A stretch of DNA of 64,000 nucleotides from the NCBI GenBank assembly GCA_965203265.1, contig CBDBBV010000002.1, forward strand, positions 1,302,001 to 1,366,000. Direction: 5' to 3'. The translations under genes were made by a program, and so were the position numbers. The stretch comes from JAHRAW01 sp965203265. GTDB lineage: Bacteria > Pseudomonadota > Gammaproteobacteria > Arenicellales > Poriferihabitantaceae. The notes beneath the pieces are model-generated. The model searched no databases. It worked only from the letters and a program-made list of their open reading frames with translations, and was not told the origin of the DNA. Of the stretch, positions 7,965 through 16,864 are shown in pieces. How positions within the stretch are numbered: the stretch's first letter is position 1; each line of letters begins with the position of its first letter.

Positions 7965-9887
7965 TCAGTGGGCAGATGGCGCCGCCGCCAACTCCCATTG
8001 CGCCTCGCGTCGCGCGTCGGGAAGGTTTTTACGGGAAAATCGCTTCATGGTGTCCAGCAAGGTGTCATTGTCCGGCGCCCATTCCCGCCCCCGTTTCCAG
8101 ATTTTTCTCGCTTCCCGCCGATTGCCCGCCACCCACAGCGCTTCGCCCAGATGGGCGGCAATCTCGGCGTCCTCCTTGCCCGCCAGTGCGCGCCGCAGGT
8201 AGTCGATCGCCCGATCGATATTGCCGAGGCGGAAATGCACCCAACCCATGCTGTCGAGGATGTACGGATCGTCCGGCAGCAGCTCCAGCGCCGTGGTGAT
8301 CAATTCGAGGGCTTCGTCCAAGCGGTCGGTCTGATCGGCGAGGGTATAGCCGAGGGCGTTGTAGGCGTGGGCGTGGTTCGGCTGCTGTTCGATGATCTCG
8401 CGCATGTCGCGTTCGTGCAACGCCAGCAGGTCGAGTTGCGCCGCCAACAGGCCGCGGTTGTACAACAGGTCGGGATGCCCCGGCATGCGCTCCAGCGCGC
8501 CGTCGAGAACTTCCTTGGCGCGCTCGAGCAGTTTGAAATCCCGGTAGAGCAACTCCTGCTCGAGGATGATGCGGATGGTTTCCGCCTCGCCGCGAACATC
8601 GATTTGCGCGAGATGGCGGATGCCTGCTTCGACGCCGCTTTGCCGGGCGATCACCGAGGCGAGTTTGGTCTGGGCGTCGAGATAATGTCGGGGGGAGTGA
8701 ACCGCATGCAGGACGGCGGTCGCCGAATCGAAATTCTCCAGATCGATCTCGATATCGGCCAGATGAAGCCGCGCCTGATCGCTCTGCGGATTTATCTGCA
8801 GAAACTTTCGCAACCGGGCAACGGCTTTCGGCAAATCGCCCCGCTCCCAGTGGGCAAGCGCGCTGGCGAACAGGGCTTCGGAGGATTGCGCGTCCCTTTT
8901 CAGCGCGGTTTCCAGCTGGCGCAGGGATTTCTTCACCTGCTTGGCGTGCAGCAGCAGTCGGCCGTATTGAATGCGGAATCGTTGCGCCTCGGGAAATTCC
9001 CGCAGGAAACGGTCGGCAAATCCCGCCATCCGCTTCGGCTCGGAATCGCTCAGGTGGGTCAGCTTCAAAAGCGCCGCGATTTCCCAGTCGCGCCGCAGTT
9101 GTAGCGTCTGATCGATCAATTCCCCGAAGGCATCGTCCTCCTCCAGTTCCAGCGCGAGCAGAGCCGCGACCAATTTCAATTCCGGATTTTCCGGCCACGC
9201 CTCGATGGCTGCGCGAAACCCCGGCAGAATCTGTTGAGGCGCCTGCTTGGCCAATAGCGAGGCGATGGAGCGCAATAGGGATTCGTCTTCCGGCTGTTTG
9301 CGGGCTAGGTCAATCAGCACATTCAGGGCTTGCTCGTCCTGACCGGTTTCGAGCTGGGCGTTGGCGAGGGCCAGTTGGCTGCGAATATCGCCCGAATCAA
9401 CGGCGGCCATGAGACGAGCCAATTCGATGACTCGCTGGTGATCATTCAGCCGCGCCGCCAATGCGGTCGCCTCGGCAACGATCCTGCGATCTCGCGACAG
9501 ATAGGCAGCCCGCGACATGGACTTCATGGCGACCTCGTTGTGGCCGCGTTGGGCGGCGATGGCGGCCAGCAACAGGTCGTGCAGCAATTCGGCGCTCAAG
9601 CCTTTTGCCGAGCCGTGCTCACTGATTTCGCCACTTTCGCCACTTTTGCCGATGGCGGGCGCGGCATCGCCCACGGGCGGCGCGCCGTCTTGGGCGACCT
9701 CGGCTTGCGAGTGCCGCGCCTCTTCCGGCAAGCCGACACAAGCGGACAGCCCCAGCGCGGGCAGCACTCCGGCAACGGCCACCATCCACCGCCGGCTCTG
9801 CCGGATTTTCGCGTGGCCGGGCAAATTCATGTCGCCCACGCATCTGCGGCAAGGGGCGCAACGGCGGATGGACACGGTGGATTTCAT
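7965..9887 (-). CDS. TPR-repeat lipoprotein upstream of lolB
   Basis: A 640-residue tetratricopeptide protein, probably a periplasm-facing lipoprotein that scaffolds other envelope proteins. I start at 9887 (MKSTVSIRR) because AGGAG lies seven bases upstream; the longer frame to 10082 has no such signal. The N-terminus has a hydrophobic segment and lipobox (VLPALGLSACVG, Cys about residue 50). Many TPR units follow, for example YNRGLLAAQLDLLALHERD and ALGYTLADQTDRLDEALELI. A short Gly/Ser/Glu insert (KSGESGEISEHGS) is encoded by TTCGCCACT-type nonamers. Similar TPR proteins next to lolB occur in Pseudomonas-like genomes. Confidence 0.87.
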   Translation of the reverse strand: MKSTVSIRRCAPCRRCVGDMNLPGHAKIRQSRRWMVAVAGVLPALGLSACVGLPEEARHSQAEVAQDGAPPVGDAAPAIGKSGESGEISEHGSAKGLSAELLHDLLLAAIAAQRGHNEVAMKSMSRAAYLSRDRRIVAEATALAARLNDHQRVIELARLMAAVDSGDIRSQLALANAQLETGQDEQALNVLIDLARKQPEDESLLRSIASLLAKQAPQQILPGFRAAIEAWPENPELKLVAALLALELEEDDAFGELIDQTLQLRRDWEIAALLKLTHLSDSEPKRMAGFADRFLREFPEAQRFRIQYGRLLLHAKQVKKSLRQLETALKRDAQSSEALFASALAHWERGDLPKAVARLRKFLQINPQSDQARLHLADIEIDLENFDSATAVLHAVHSPRHYLDAQTKLASVIARQSGVEAGIRHLAQIDVRGEAETIRIILEQELLYRDFKLLERAKEVLDGALERMPGHPDLLYNRGLLAAQLDLLALHERDMREIIEQQPNHAHAYNALGYTLADQTDRLDEALELITTALELLPDDPYILDSMGWVHFRLGNIDRAIDYLRRALAGKEDAEIAAHLGEALWVAGNRREARKIWKRGREWAPDNDTLLDTMKRFSRKNLPDARREAQWELAAAPSAH

Positions 9888-10033
9888 TCGGGGACTCCTG
9901 ACGGGCCGCTCGATGATTTGCGCGCCCGGAAAAGCGGAAAGTATAGCAGGGAAACGAGGAAACGCGCCCAGCCCCCTTCGCCGGAGAAGGCGGTGCAGCG
10001 GCGCAAAATGCTCCGAAATGTGTCGGCTTCCAT

Positions 10034-10039
10034 TATAAT
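10034..10039 (+). promoter_or_regulatory. candidate -10 element for hemA
   Basis: A perfect TATAAT lies 55 bp before the hemA ATG in the divergent gap with the TPR lipoprotein gene. No convincing -35 hexamer is seen 16-18 bp upstream, so this is only a candidate. Confidence 0.35.
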
Positions 10040-10093
10040 GATCCCGTTCAATTCGCGGATTACCACTGATCGACCGCCCCATCCGATCCTCCG

Positions 10094-11350
10094 ATGAAAC
10101 TCCTCGCCCTCGGCCTCAATCACCAAACCGCCCCCATCGAATTGCGCGAGCAGGCGGCGTTCGACCCGCAGTCGGTGCGCCCGGCGCTGCGCGATTTGAT
10201 CGCCGGCAAGCGCGTCGGCGGAGTCAGCGAGGCGGCCATCCTGTCCACCTGCAACCGCACCGAAATTTACTGCGGTCAGGATGCCGACGGCGAGCAGCGG
10301 ATTCTCGATTGGTTTTGCCGACACACCGGCTTCAACCACTCGATGTTGGCCGACAATGTGTATCGCCTCCCCGACGAACAGGCGGTGCGCCATGCGTTTC
10401 GGGTGGCCTCGGGCCTGGATTCTCTGGTGCTCGGCGAACCGCAAATTCTCGGCCAGATGAAGCAGGCGTTTCACACCGCGGTCGAGGCCGGCGCCACCGG
10501 CAAAGTGTTGAATCGGCTCTTCCAGCACACTTTCTCGGTGGCCAAGCAGGTGCGCACCGATACCGCCATCGGCGCCAATTCCGTCTCCGTGGCCTACGCC
10601 GGCGTCAGTCTGGCCAAGCGGGTTTTTGCGCGGCTGAGCGAGCAGAGCGCGTTGCTGATCGGTGCCGGCGAGACCATCGAACTGGTGGCGCGCCATCTGC
10701 GGGAAAACGGCATCGGGCGAATGACCATCGCCAACCGCTCCATTGAGCGGGCGCAAACGTTGGCGCGCGCGGTTGGCTGTGAGGCCATCGCCCTGCGGCA
10801 GATTCCCGAGCGGCTGGCGCAGGCGGATATCGTGGTTTCGTCCACCGCCAGCACCCTGCCCATTCTCGGCAAGGGCGCGGTCGAGCGCGCCCTCGGCGAG
10901 CGTCGCCACAAACCGATGTTCATCCTCGATCTGGCCGTGCCTCGGGATGTGGAGGCGGAGGTGAGCCGGTTGCGCGATGTGTATCTGTACACAGTGGATG
11001 ATCTCGAATCCGTGGTGGAGACCCATCGCGGCCTGCGCGCGCGCGCCGCCGAAGAGGCGGAAATCACCATCGATCTGCAAGTGGTTCGCTTCATGCGCTG
11101 GATGCGCTCGCTGGATTCGGTGCCCGCCATTCGCGCCTTGCGACAGGAGCTGGATGTCATCGCGCGGCAGGAGGCGAACCGAGCCGTGCGCAGAATTCGC
11201 AACGGCGAGGACGCCGAGGCGGTGGCGCACAAACTGGCGCACAATCTCGCCAAAAAATTCGCCCATCGCCCCAGCGAGGCGCTGCGGCAGACCGCCATGG
11301 AAGGCGATCCCAAGCTGCCGTCCGCCGTGCGCAAACTGTTCGGCCTATAA
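10094..11350 (+). CDS. hemA: glutamyl-tRNA reductase HemA
   Basis: HemA reduces glutamyl-tRNA to glutamate-1-semialdehyde, the first committed step of tetrapyrrole synthesis. The 418 residues match the family. The catalytic cysteine lies in STCNRTE (Cys53), the signature GEPQILGQMKQAF follows near residue 115, and the NADPH fold shows LLIGAGETIELVARHL near 186. The C-terminal dimerisation helices run to the end. hemA-prfA-prmC in this order is conserved across gammaproteobacteria. Confidence 0.98.
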   Translation: MKLLALGLNHQTAPIELREQAAFDPQSVRPALRDLIAGKRVGGVSEAAILSTCNRTEIYCGQDADGEQRILDWFCRHTGFNHSMLADNVYRLPDEQAVRHAFRVASGLDSLVLGEPQILGQMKQAFHTAVEAGATGKVLNRLFQHTFSVAKQVRTDTAIGANSVSVAYAGVSLAKRVFARLSEQSALLIGAGETIELVARHLRENGIGRMTIANRSIERAQTLARAVGCEAIALRQIPERLAQADIVVSSTASTLPILGKGAVERALGERRHKPMFILDLAVPRDVEAEVSRLRDVYLYTVDDLESVVETHRGLRARAAEEAEITIDLQVVRFMRWMRSLDSVPAIRALRQELDVIARQEANRAVRRIRNGEDAEAVAHKLAHNLAKKFAHRPSEALRQTAMEGDPKLPSAVRKLFGL

Positions 11351-11417
11351 GCGCGGCGCCCCATCCCGCGTCCCCGGTGGGCGCGAGCGCTACGAGCCGA
11401 TCCATCGACCCTCATCC

Positions 11418-12515
11418 ATGAATCCGGCAACCATAGACAGATTGCGGCGACTGGCCGAGCGACACGCGGAAATTCAGGCATCGTTGTCGCGCCCGCAGGT
11501 CATCGCCGTACAAGAGCAATTTCGCAAGTTGTCCAGAGAACTCGCGGAAATCGAGCCGATCGTCGACGCCTTCGCCGACTATCAGCGCCTGAGCCAACAG
11601 CTGACGGAAACCAAATCGATGCTGGCCGATCGGGACGACGCCATTCGGCAGATGGCGAAGGAGGAACTGCCCGCTCTGGAGGAGGAGATGAACGAGCGCG
11701 AAACCTCGCTGCAAACGCTGCTACTGCCCGCGGACAGCAACGATCGCCGCAACGTTTTTCTGGAAATCCGCGCCGGCACCGGCGGCGACGAGGCGGCGCT
11801 GTTCGCCGGCGACCTGTTTCGCATGTATCACGCCTACGCGGAGAACCGCAGTTGGAAGGTGGAGGTGCTGAGTCGCAGCGAGGGCGAACACGGCGGCTAT
11901 CGGGAAATCATCAGCCGCGTGGCAGGGCTGCGGGTGTGGTCGCGGTTGAAATTCGAATCCGGCGCCCATCGGGTGCAGCGCGTGCCGGAGACCGAGTCTC
12001 AGGGGCGCATTCACACCTCGGCCTGCACGGTCGCGGTGATGGCCGAGGCGGATGAGATGGACGAGATCGAAATCAGCCCGGCGGACATCCGCGTGGACAC
12101 CTTTCGCGCTTCGGGCGCCGGTGGCCAGCATGTGAACAAGACCGATTCGGCCATCCGCATCACCCACCTGCCCAGCGGCCTGGTGGTCGAGTGTCAGGAT
12201 CAGCGTTCCCAGCACAAGAACCGCGCGCGCGCGATGACGGTTCTGAAATCGCGCCTGCTGGAAGCCGAAACGCAGGCACAACGCCAGCGGGAAGCGCGCA
12301 CGCGCAAATCGCTGGTGGGCAGCGGCGACCGTTCGGAGCGCATCCGCACCTATAATTTCCCCCAAGGGCGGGTAACCGACCATCGCATCGGCCTGACCCT
12401 GTACAAACTAGACGGCATTCTCGCCGGCGACATCGACCCGATCATCGAACCGCTCATCACCGAGCACCGCGCCGGCTTACTGGCGGAGGCGCATTCCCCC
12501 GAGGCGCGCCCGTGA
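11418..12515 (+). CDS. prfA: peptide chain release factor 1
   Basis: RF1 ends translation at UAA and UAG. I start at ATG 11418 (MNPATIDRLRRLAER), giving 365 residues, as expected; the longer open frame upstream is out-of-frame hemA sequence. The GGQ motif is in SGAGGQHVNKTDSA (GGQ 235-237), where PrmC methylates the glutamine, and the codon-recognition tripeptide is PET (190-192) in RVPETESQGRIH. RTYNFPQGRVTDHR is also present. The next gene, prmC, encodes the modifying enzyme. Confidence 0.98.
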   Translation: MNPATIDRLRRLAERHAEIQASLSRPQVIAVQEQFRKLSRELAEIEPIVDAFADYQRLSQQLTETKSMLADRDDAIRQMAKEELPALEEEMNERETSLQTLLLPADSNDRRNVFLEIRAGTGGDEAALFAGDLFRMYHAYAENRSWKVEVLSRSEGEHGGYREIISRVAGLRVWSRLKFESGAHRVQRVPETESQGRIHTSACTVAVMAEADEMDEIEISPADIRVDTFRASGAGGQHVNKTDSAIRITHLPSGLVVECQDQRSQHKNRARAMTVLKSRLLEAETQAQRQREARTRKSLVGSGDRSERIRTYNFPQGRVTDHRIGLTLYKLDGILAGDIDPIIEPLITEHRAGLLAEAHSPEARP

Positions 12516-13387
12516 CCATCGCCGATTTGCTCCACTGGGGGCGCGCGCGTCTCGGCGGCGGGCGCGCCGGTTTGGTCGACGCCGAGGTGCTGCTGTCGCG
12601 CTGCACCGGCCGATGCGCCGCATCCCTCCTCGCCGACGCCCGCCGCCGGGTGTCTCGCGGGCTGGTCGGGAATTTCAAGTTGCTGGTGGAGCGGCGAGCC
12701 GGCGGCGAGCCGGTTGCCTATCTGAGCGGGCAGCGGGAATTCTGGTCCTTGGAGTTGGGAATCACGCCCGATGTGCTCATCCCCAGAGCGGAGTCCGAGT
12801 TATTGGTGGAGCGGGTTTTGGCGCACGCCGCTCGCCGCGGCCGCGATGTGGCCACTCTGTTGGAGTTGGGCACGGGCAGCGGCGCGATCGCTCTGGCGCT
12901 GGCGAGCGAATTGCCGCATTGCGCCATCGTCGCCACCGACATTTCCCCCGCCGCTCTCGAAGTGGCCGAGCGCAACCGGCGGAAGTTGGCGCTCGGCAAC
13001 TTGGAATTCCGTCTGGGCGATTGGTTCGAGGCGGTGGCGGCGCGGAGATTCGACATGATCGTGTCCAACCCGCCCTATTTGGCGCCGGATGATGACCATC
13101 TGCGGCAGGGCGACCTGCGCTTCGAGCCGAAACTGGCACTGGTGTCGCCGCCCGACGGCTTGGCCGACCTCGCCGCGATCATCGCAAACGCTCCCGCCGC
13201 ATTGCATGACGGCGGGATGCTGCTGCTGGAACACGGCCATGATCAGGCCGCGGCGGTGCGCGAAATGTTCGCGCGCGCGGGTTTTTCGTCGATCGCCAGC
13301 CACCGCGACCTCGGCGGCAATGAGCGCTTAACCGAGGGCAAGGGCGAGGGCGAGGGGCGGGCGGCCCGATTTATTTCGGGCGGATGA
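12512..13387 (+). CDS. prmC: release factor glutamine methyltransferase PrmC
   Basis: PrmC methylates the GGQ glutamine of release factors. The 291 residues contain the SAM motif ELGTGSGAIAL (118-128) and the catalytic NPPY (186-189) in IVSNPPYLAPDD. The GTG start overlaps the prfA stop by 4 bp (GTGA), implying translational coupling. The C-terminus ends in an unusual Gly/Glu-rich stretch (GKGEGEGRAARFISGG), and the last 17 bp overlap the convergent DUF1015 gene. Confidence 0.97.
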   Translation: MTIADLLHWGRARLGGGRAGLVDAEVLLSRCTGRCAASLLADARRRVSRGLVGNFKLLVERRAGGEPVAYLSGQREFWSLELGITPDVLIPRAESELLVERVLAHAARRGRDVATLLELGTGSGAIALALASELPHCAIVATDISPAALEVAERNRRKLALGNLEFRLGDWFEAVAARRFDMIVSNPPYLAPDDDHLRQGDLRFEPKLALVSPPDGLADLAAIIANAPAALHDGGMLLLEHGHDQAAAVREMFARAGFSSIASHRDLGGNERLTEGKGEGEGRAARFISGG

Positions 13388-14615
13388 ACAGGCCGGAACT
13401 GGTCTTCGGGCTGAAATAGGTGGATTTCGGCGGCATCAGCGCGTCAGCGTCGGCTACCGCCATCAGCTGGGCGATGGAGGTGGCGCAGCAGGCGAAGCCG
13501 ACTGCCCAGCCGTCGGCGCATTTCTGCCGTAGGCCGTCGCTACCGAGGGCGCCGGAAACATAGTCCAGTCGCGGGTCGCAGCGGGTGTCGGTGATACCCA
13601 ATAGGGGGGTGAGGATGTGGTTTTGCAAAATGGAGACATCCAGAGAATCGACCGGGTCGGCGACATCCACCAATTCTTCGCGGATGCACAAGCGATACCA
13701 ACGTTGGCCGAGCAACATGCCGAATTCACCGTGGCTGGTCGGTTCGAAGGAGGACGCGGACTGCGGTTGCGGCTCCACGGAGAAATCCCGTTGCAGCGCG
13801 TAGAGCAATTCGGATTCGGACAGGCCGTTCAAATCCTTGACGGCGCGGTGGAAGGGCAACAGCGCGAGCTGCTCGGCGGAAAACAGCGCCACCAAAAGCT
13901 GATTGTAGGGTTCGTCTCCCCGATTGCCGCCGCTTTCCCGCATCATCTGCGCATAACGCCAGCCGGAGGCGGCGCGGTGGTGGCCGTCGGTGAGGTAGGT
14001 GGTTTCGATGCGGGCGAACAGCGTTTGTAGCCGTTGTTGCGCCGCTTCGTCCTCGATGCGCCACACCTGCTGAGCGATGCCGTCCGCGGAAACGAAATCC
14101 AGCAGCGGCGTCTGCCGGGTCTGCCCGGCGAGGGTTCGCTCGATTTCGTCGTCCGGGGGGAGATAGGCGAGGCAGATGGGACAAGACGAGACGCCGACCA
14201 CCTTTTGGTACTGAGCCAGCAGGTCTTCCTTGTCGCTACGGGTGTCTTCGTGTTTTCGCAGGTGGCCGCGGCAATACTCGTCCACGGAGATTTCGCACAC
14301 CAAGCCGGTCTGGGTGTGGCCGTCCGCCGACAGCCGGTAGACGAACAAACCGGGTTGCTCGAAGCGGTTGAACGAGCCATTGGACAGCAGTTCCGCCAGT
14401 TTGGCCTGATTGGCGGCCAGCAGGCCCTCGGCGGTCGGCTGGGCGTCCGGAGGGAAATCCTCCCGCAGGCGCATGGCGTTCAGGTAGTTTTGCGGGTTGG
14501 CCTCGGCGAATTGGCGGCGCACCGCGGGCGATACCGCATCGTAGGTTGGCGACACCACCCGCTCGGCATGCGCCGAGTCCACTAGATAACCGTCGAAAGC
14601 GCGGATGTGCGGCAT
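13371..14615 (-). CDS. DUF1015 family protein next to serC and serA
   Basis: A 414-residue cytoplasmic protein of the DUF1015 family, with the signature TYLTDGHHRAASG in the middle and the N-terminal RAFDGYLVD...VVSPTYDAVS. It lies 12 bp from serC and in line with serA and asd on the same strand. A Thermotoga DUF1015 protein has been reported as an ATP-dependent serine kinase, so a role in serine metabolism is a reasonable inference here, not shown by the sequence. Its 3' end overlaps prmC. Confidence 0.85.
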   Translation of the reverse strand: MPHIRAFDGYLVDSAHAERVVSPTYDAVSPAVRRQFAEANPQNYLNAMRLREDFPPDAQPTAEGLLAANQAKLAELLSNGSFNRFEQPGLFVYRLSADGHTQTGLVCEISVDEYCRGHLRKHEDTRSDKEDLLAQYQKVVGVSSCPICLAYLPPDDEIERTLAGQTRQTPLLDFVSADGIAQQVWRIEDEAAQQRLQTLFARIETTYLTDGHHRAASGWRYAQMMRESGGNRGDEPYNQLLVALFSAEQLALLPFHRAVKDLNGLSESELLYALQRDFSVEPQPQSASSFEPTSHGEFGMLLGQRWYRLCIREELVDVADPVDSLDVSILQNHILTPLLGITDTRCDPRLDYVSGALGSDGLRQKCADGWAVGFACCATSIAQLMAVADADALMPPKSTYFSPKTSSGLFIRPK

Positions 14616-14627
14616 GGGACTGCTCGA

Positions 14628-15713
14628 TTACCCGTTGTTGGCGCGGAACTCGGCCATGAAGTCGACCAGCGCCTGCACGCTCTGCGGCGGCATCGCGTTG
14701 TAGATGCTGGCGCGGCAGCCGCCGACACTGCGATGGCCCTTGAGGTTCATCAAACCGGCCGCGGTGCTTTCCTTGAGGAATTTTTGCTCCAGTTGGGTGC
14801 TCGGCAGGCGGAACACCACGTTCATCTGGGAGCGGCACGCTCGCGCCACCGGGCAGTTGTAGTAGCCGTCACTGTCGTCGATGGCGCGGTACAGCAGGCC
14901 GGATTTCTCCTCGGCGTTGCGCTCCATGGCGGCCAGTCCGCCCTGTTTCTTCATCCACTTCAACACCTTGCCGAACACATAGATGGAGAAAACCGGCGGG
15001 GTGTTGAACATCGATCCGCCGGCTTCGTGGATGTCGTAGCGCAGGTAGCGGCCGATGTTGCGGTTGGTGTCGCTCAGTATCGACTTGCGCACGAACACCA
15101 CCGCCATGCCGGAGGGCCCCAGATTCTTCTGCGCGCCGCCGTAGACTAGATCGAATTTCTCCCAGGGAATCGGGCGAGCCATGTACTCGGATGACACATC
15201 GCCGATCAGCGGCACCTCCACCTCGGGCCATTCGGGGAAGCGGATGCCGCCGATGGTTTCGTTGGTGGTGATGTGCAGATAGCGGGTGTTGTCCTGCAGA
15301 ATTATTTCGTCGCTCTCCGGCATGCGAGTGTAGCCGTCGTCGGCGCCGTCCCAAGCGGTATAAACCGTTCCGTGCGCCGCGCCGTCGGCGATTGCGCCAT
15401 GAGCCCATGTGCCGGAATCGACATATCCGCCCTTCTGCCCGGTGTGCAGCAGGTTCATCGGAATCATGGAAAACTGCAGGGTGGCGCCGCCCTGTAGAAA
15501 CAGCACGGTGAAGTCATCCGGTGCCTGAAAAATCTCCATCGCCAATGCCGCGGACTCATCCGCCACCGCTTGAAAATGCTCGCCGCGGTGGCTCATCTCG
15601 ATGAGGGACATGCCGGCGCCGCAGTAGTCGACGAATTCCCGTTGGGTTTCCTCGAGCACTTCGACGGGCAGGATGCAGGGGCCGGCGCTGAAATTGTGTT
15701 TGCGATTGTTCAT
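14628..15713 (-). CDS. serC: phosphoserine aminotransferase SerC
   Basis: SerC transaminates 3-phosphohydroxypyruvate to phosphoserine (PLP-dependent; also acts in pyridoxal synthesis). The 361 residues start with MNNRKHNFSAGP and carry the PLP lysine in GAQKNLGPSG, with LQGGATLQFSMIPMN and GHRSVGGCRASIYNA. It follows serA on the same strand, so two consecutive serine-pathway steps are encoded together. Confidence 0.97.
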   Translation of the reverse strand: MNNRKHNFSAGPCILPVEVLEETQREFVDYCGAGMSLIEMSHRGEHFQAVADESAALAMEIFQAPDDFTVLFLQGGATLQFSMIPMNLLHTGQKGGYVDSGTWAHGAIADGAAHGTVYTAWDGADDGYTRMPESDEIILQDNTRYLHITTNETIGGIRFPEWPEVEVPLIGDVSSEYMARPIPWEKFDLVYGGAQKNLGPSGMAVVFVRKSILSDTNRNIGRYLRYDIHEAGGSMFNTPPVFSIYVFGKVLKWMKKQGGLAAMERNAEEKSGLLYRAIDDSDGYYNCPVARACRSQMNVVFRLPSTQLEQKFLKESTAAGLMNLKGHRSVGGCRASIYNAMPPQSVQALVDFMAEFRANNG

Positions 15714-15758
15714 TTGCGTATTGTCGGAGTCGGAGTCATAAAAGATGGGTTGTGGAAA

Positions 15759-16721
15759 TCAGGCGTTCACGCAGTATAGCAACTGGCCCGCCGCAAACGA
15801 ATCGATCACCCGCACCACGCCGTCCGCCACCGCGCTCTGCGCCTGATCGGTGGAGGCGCCGATGTGGTGGGTGCCGCGCACATTGGGATGGCTGGCCAGC
15901 GCAGAGTCGAACACCGCTTCGCTGCTCGCCGGTTCGTTCCGATAGACATCAAGGCCGGCGCGAATTCCCTTGCGATCCATCGCCCGAATCAGCGCCGCCT
16001 CATCCACCAATTCCCCTCGGGAGGTGTTGATCAGCATGGCGTTGTCCTTCATCTTGGCGAGGAACTCGTCGTCCACCAGCCGCTCGGTTTTTTCGCTCAA
16101 CGGCAGATGCAAACTGATGATGTCGCTGAGGCGAATGATCTCATCCAGAGAATCGACCTCGACGATCTCCCAAGCACGAATCCCGTCCAGCGCCTCTTGG
16201 GAGCGCCCGGTTCGCGCCACCGTATGCACCCGCATACCGAACGCATGCGCCCGTTGCGCCACCGCCAAGCCGATGGCGCCGAGGCCGAGAATGCCGATGT
16301 TCAGGCCGTACAGGCCGCGCGCCTTGCCGTACATTCGCTTGTCCCATCGCCGATTGCGCAGATCGATGATGTTGCTGGCGATGTTGCGGTCGATGGCGAT
16401 GATCAGGCCGATCACCAATTCCGCCACGGCGATGGCGTTGGCTCCGGGCACATTGCACACGCGCACGCCCCGTTCGGCGGCATGGCTCTTGTCGATGGAA
16501 TTGGTGCCGGCACCGGCGCGCACCACGAGTTCGAGCGCGCTGCCGGCGTCGAGGGTTGCGGCGTCCACCCTTGTGCCCCGAACCACCAGAATCTCGTGAT
16601 CGGCCAGCGCTTGAGCGAGCGCATCCCCCGAGAGATCGGGGGAGAAGGTCAGATGGTGGCCGGCCTCGGCCAGCATGAGCCGGTGGGTTTCCGGGAAATT
16701 ATCGGCGATCAGTATTTTCAT
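15759..16721 (-). CDS. serA: D-3-phosphoglycerate dehydrogenase, short form without ACT domain
   Basis: A 2-hydroxyacid dehydrogenase of 320 residues. The NAD fold shows IGILGLGAIGLAVAQRAHAF, the substrate arginine lies in VVRAGAGTNSID, and the active-site Glu and His are in DVYRNEP and GTHHIGAST. Adjacency to serC supports phosphoglycerate as substrate and thus the first step of serine synthesis. E. coli SerA has about 410 residues with a C-terminal serine-binding ACT domain; this one stops after the catalytic domain, so allosteric control by serine through ACT is not expected. A hydroxypyruvate reductase is the alternative. Confidence 0.86.
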   Translation of the reverse strand: MKILIADNFPETHRLMLAEAGHHLTFSPDLSGDALAQALADHEILVVRGTRVDAATLDAGSALELVVRAGAGTNSIDKSHAAERGVRVCNVPGANAIAVAELVIGLIIAIDRNIASNIIDLRNRRWDKRMYGKARGLYGLNIGILGLGAIGLAVAQRAHAFGMRVHTVARTGRSQEALDGIRAWEIVEVDSLDEIIRLSDIISLHLPLSEKTERLVDDEFLAKMKDNAMLINTSRGELVDEAALIRAMDRKGIRAGLDVYRNEPASSEAVFDSALASHPNVRGTHHIGASTDQAQSAVADGVVRVIDSFAAGQLLYCVNA

Positions 16722-16820
16722 ATTCGCAAGTTTGCAAGTTTAATGGATTCCCCGTATCCGCGGTCGGCGGCACGGCGAAGTTGTCGTCGAGTTCGCCTCC
16801 ATCGCCATCGTCATCGGCGA

Positions 16821-16847
16821 GATGAGCGAAATGAGCGAGATGAGCGA
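16821..16847. repeat. 9-bp tandem repeat between asd and serA
   Basis: Three units (GATGAGCGA, AATGAGCGA, GATGAGCGA) fill part of the 143-bp gap between asd and serA. This is the third such nonamer array in the window. Confidence 0.7.
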
Positions 16848-16864
16848 GCGTGATAAATGAGCAG

